A stretch of 64,000 nt of DNA from Prevotella sp. khp7 (lineage in GTDB: Bacteria; Bacteroidota; Bacteroidia; Bacteroidales; Bacteroidaceae). Each line of letters opens with the position of its first letter. Within the stretch, counting starts at the first letter, position 1. The position numbers were made by a program, and so were the translations under genes. Below are positions 62,410-64,000 of this stretch, piece after piece. Where the stretch lies: the NCBI RefSeq assembly GCF_900109055.1, contig NZ_FOIV01000002.1, forward strand, positions 248,001 through 312,000. Direction: 5' to 3'. A model generated the notes under the pieces. That model was given only the letters and a program-made list of their open reading frames with translations, had not been told where the DNA came from and made no database searches.

Positions 62410-63105
62410 TTAGCAGCTACCGCCACAGAGCGAAGGAGCACAACCGAATGCGAATGCCAGAACCACAATGAGGAAGCAGAGCATGAGCAGAGTCACGTAG
62501 ATGTTACCAATACACATCCAACGCTTCAGCCAAATCTTGCCACTGACGCCCAGTGTCTGCATAGCTGACCAGAAACCATGAGAAAGGTGGAACCAGATAG
62601 CTACAAGCCAAACAACGTAGAGCACAACAAAGACAGGATTCGAGAACGTCTCCTTAATCCATCCGAAACCATCGGTGGGGCTGATAGCGGGCATAGCGCC
62701 AACAAGTTCTGCGAACATCATGTTGTACCAGAAGTTCCAAAGGTGAATCAGCAAACCAACGCAAATGATGAGACCCAGAACAAGCATGTTCTTAGATGCC
62801 CACTCTACCTTACCAGCATTAACCTGTGTAGCCACTTCGTAGCGGTTGTCGCCACGAGCCGTACGGTTCTGCGCTGTCAGAATGAACGCGTAGACGATGT
62901 GAATCACTGCCAGAGCTGCCAAACCAAGTGTTGCTACAACAGCATACCAGTTGGCACCTAGGAATTCGCAAATCATGTTGTAACCCTCTTCCGAGAATAG
63001 CGCTACCATGTTCATGCAACCATGAAAGGTCAGGAACAGAATCAGCGCAACGCCCGTAACAGACATTACAACTTTTCTACCAATTGATGAATTGATTAAC
63101 CACAT
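62410..63105 (-). CDS. frdC: Fumarate reductase/succinate dehydrogenase cytochrome b subunit
   Basis: A 231-aa membrane anchor with five transmembrane helices (about 12-32, 52-74, 100-122, 155-175 and 200-222). It belongs to the single-subunit diheme cytochrome b558 type. His residues in LFLTFHGCMNMV, AVIHIVYAF, LLIHLWNFW and WFHLSHGFW are candidate heme ligands. It should pass electrons between menaquinone and the iron-sulfur subunit. The first gene of frdCAB. Confidence 0.94.
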   Translation of the reverse strand: MWLINSSIGRKVVMSVTGVALILFLTFHGCMNMVALFSEEGYNMICEFLGANWYAVVATLGLAALAVIHIVYAFILTAQNRTARGDNRYEVATQVNAGKVEWASKNMLVLGLIICVGLLIHLWNFWYNMMFAELVGAMPAISPTDGFGWIKETFSNPVFVVLYVVWLVAIWFHLSHGFWSAMQTLGVSGKIWLKRWMCIGNIYVTLLMLCFLIVVLAFAFGCAPSLCGGSC

Positions 63106-63190
63106 AAGTTGTTGAATTTAAGTTATTTATAAAAATTTGTAATCCTTCCTTATACCTTATTTTAGGTATATCTACCCTACTTTTAGAGCG

Positions 63191-63221
63191 CAAAGATACT
63201 ATAAATTAATGATAATTCAAA
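63191..63221 (-). promoter_or_regulatory. Promoter of frdCAB
   Basis: Minus strand TTTG (63218-63221), exactly 19 bp, TATCTTTG (63191-63198). Confidence 0.78.
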
Positions 63222-63264
63222 GTTTTTTGAGACAAAAATGCATTATAATTCCAAATTTTATTGT

Positions 63265-63272
63265 TACTTTTG
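63265..63272 (+). promoter_or_regulatory. -7 box of mnmG
   Basis: TACTTTTG on the plus strand, 21 nt before ATG 63294; it is divergent from the frd promoter. Confidence 0.55.
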
Positions 63273-63293
63273 CGGAAAATTAGCGAAACGAAG

Positions 63294-64000
63294 ATGAAAT
63301 TCAACTATGATGTGCTGGTTATAGGGGGTGGACACGCTGGTTGCGAAGCAGCAAGCGCAAGCGCTAACATGGGAGCCAAAACCTGTCTGATAACCATGGA
63401 TATGAACAAGATTGCGCAGATGTCGTGCAATCCTGCTATTGGCGGCATAGCCAAAGGTCAGATAGTACGTGAGATTGATGCACTGGGAGGTCAGATGGGA
63501 TTGGTGACCGATGCCACATCAATACAATTCCGCATGCTAAACGTCGGCAAAGGCCCTGCCATGTGGAGTCCTCGCGCTCAGTGCGATAGAGGAAAATTTA
63601 TATGGGAGTGGCGCAAGCACCTCGATGAAACCGAGAACTTAGACATCTGGCAAGATCAGGCTGACGAACTTATTGTGGAAAACGAAAACAAAGGAAGCGT
63701 AAGGGCTATTGGCGTCAGAACTATCTGGGGTACAGAACTTTACGCAAAATCTATCGTTATTACTGCAGGTACTTTTCTCAACGGATTGATGCACATCGGG
63801 CGAAAGATGGTGGCAGGAGGGCGTATTGCAGAACCTGCCGTAACCCATTTTACAGAAAGCATCACAAGATATGGCATTGCCTCAGCTCGCATGAAGACAG
63901 GCACCCCTGTCCGTATTGATAAGCGTTCTGTTCATTTTGAAGACTTAGAGGAACAACCAGGAGAGGATCGCACATACCAATTCAGCTACATGAATAAAAG
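63294..64000 (+). CDS. mnmG: tRNA U34 carboxymethylaminomethyl-modifying enzyme MnmG (partial)
   Basis: The first 235 codons of MnmG/GidA, open at the window edge. The FAD-binding site is VLVIGGGHAGCEAASASANMG, followed by MSCNPAIGGIAKGQIVREIDALGG and MLNVGKGPAMWSPRAQCDR, strongly conserved family blocks. ITAGTFLNGLMHIG and MKTGTPVRID lie further on. With MnmE it modifies the wobble uridine of certain tRNAs. The C-terminal two thirds lie outside. Confidence 0.97.
   Translation, partial: MKFNYDVLVIGGGHAGCEAASASANMGAKTCLITMDMNKIAQMSCNPAIGGIAKGQIVREIDALGGQMGLVTDATSIQFRMLNVGKGPAMWSPRAQCDRGKFIWEWRKHLDETENLDIWQDQADELIVENENKGSVRAIGVRTIWGTELYAKSIVITAGTFLNGLMHIGRKMVAGGRIAEPAVTHFTESITRYGIASARMKTGTPVRIDKRSVHFEDLEEQPGEDRTYQFSYMNK

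Overview
The window is chromosomal DNA of a Bacteroidota bacterium, most likely a Prevotella/Segatella-like member of the Bacteroidales. The evidence is the recurrent promoter -7 box TAnnTTTG (with TTTG or TTGG about 19 bp upstream in the best cases), GLPGLI, DUF2851, DUF3244-like and DUF2207 families, an anaerobic ribonucleotide reductase, a fumarate reductase operon, and many lipoproteins with Bacteroidota-type lipoboxes. No rRNA, tRNA, CRISPR array or transposase gene was seen.

Layout. 1-17 kb is mostly core: dprA (partial), DUF2851, small lipoproteins, an ECF sigma factor with a sigma-coupled membrane/barrel protein, a vWA lipoprotein, dus, a CE2-like esterase, nrdG-nrdD, lemA-DUF2207 and ruvB-coaD-ybeY. 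A GH35 enzyme follows. 19.3-43.1 kb is an accessory peptide natural-product island. 43.2-64 kb is again core: a LUD protein, GH53, a HAD phosphatase, a GNAT protein-parE-ctp operon, a methyltransferase, a second ECF sigma pair, murQ, two EamA transporters, bcp, TfoX-like, sod, a Na/Pi transporter fused to a winged helix, frdCAB and mnmG (partial).

The island. Three minus-strand operons carry five short precursor genes with double-glycine or glycine-type leaders; two of the precursors are 57-58 aa and easily missed. Operon A (42.9-38.0 kb): C39-like/VKOR/thioredoxin fusion, five-Cys precursor, glycosyltransferase-like protein, second precursor, radical SAM/SPASM maturase. Operon B (36.0-30.9 kb): second VKOR/thioredoxin fusion, Trp-rich precursor, GLPGLI protein, TonB-dependent receptor. 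Operon C (30.7-21.5 kb): two precursor/radical-SAM/pseudo-radical-SAM cassettes sharing one C39-peptidase ABC exporter and one HlyD protein. An M1-like metallopeptidase lies between A and B. A TPR-TM-HTH regulator and a small secreted protein lie at the left end.

Two structures tie the island together. Operons A, B and C, and in weaker form the small secreted protein gene, share an upstream element GTCTCA-N18-TGTTGC-(4-6 nt)-GCAA at a nearly fixed distance (106-110 bp) from the -7 box. All five precursor genes are followed by an inverted repeat before the next gene. The model proposed here is a co-regulated multi-peptide system in which the single exporter of operon C may serve all five precursors, and the VKOR/thioredoxin proteins form or check disulfides outside the cytoplasm.
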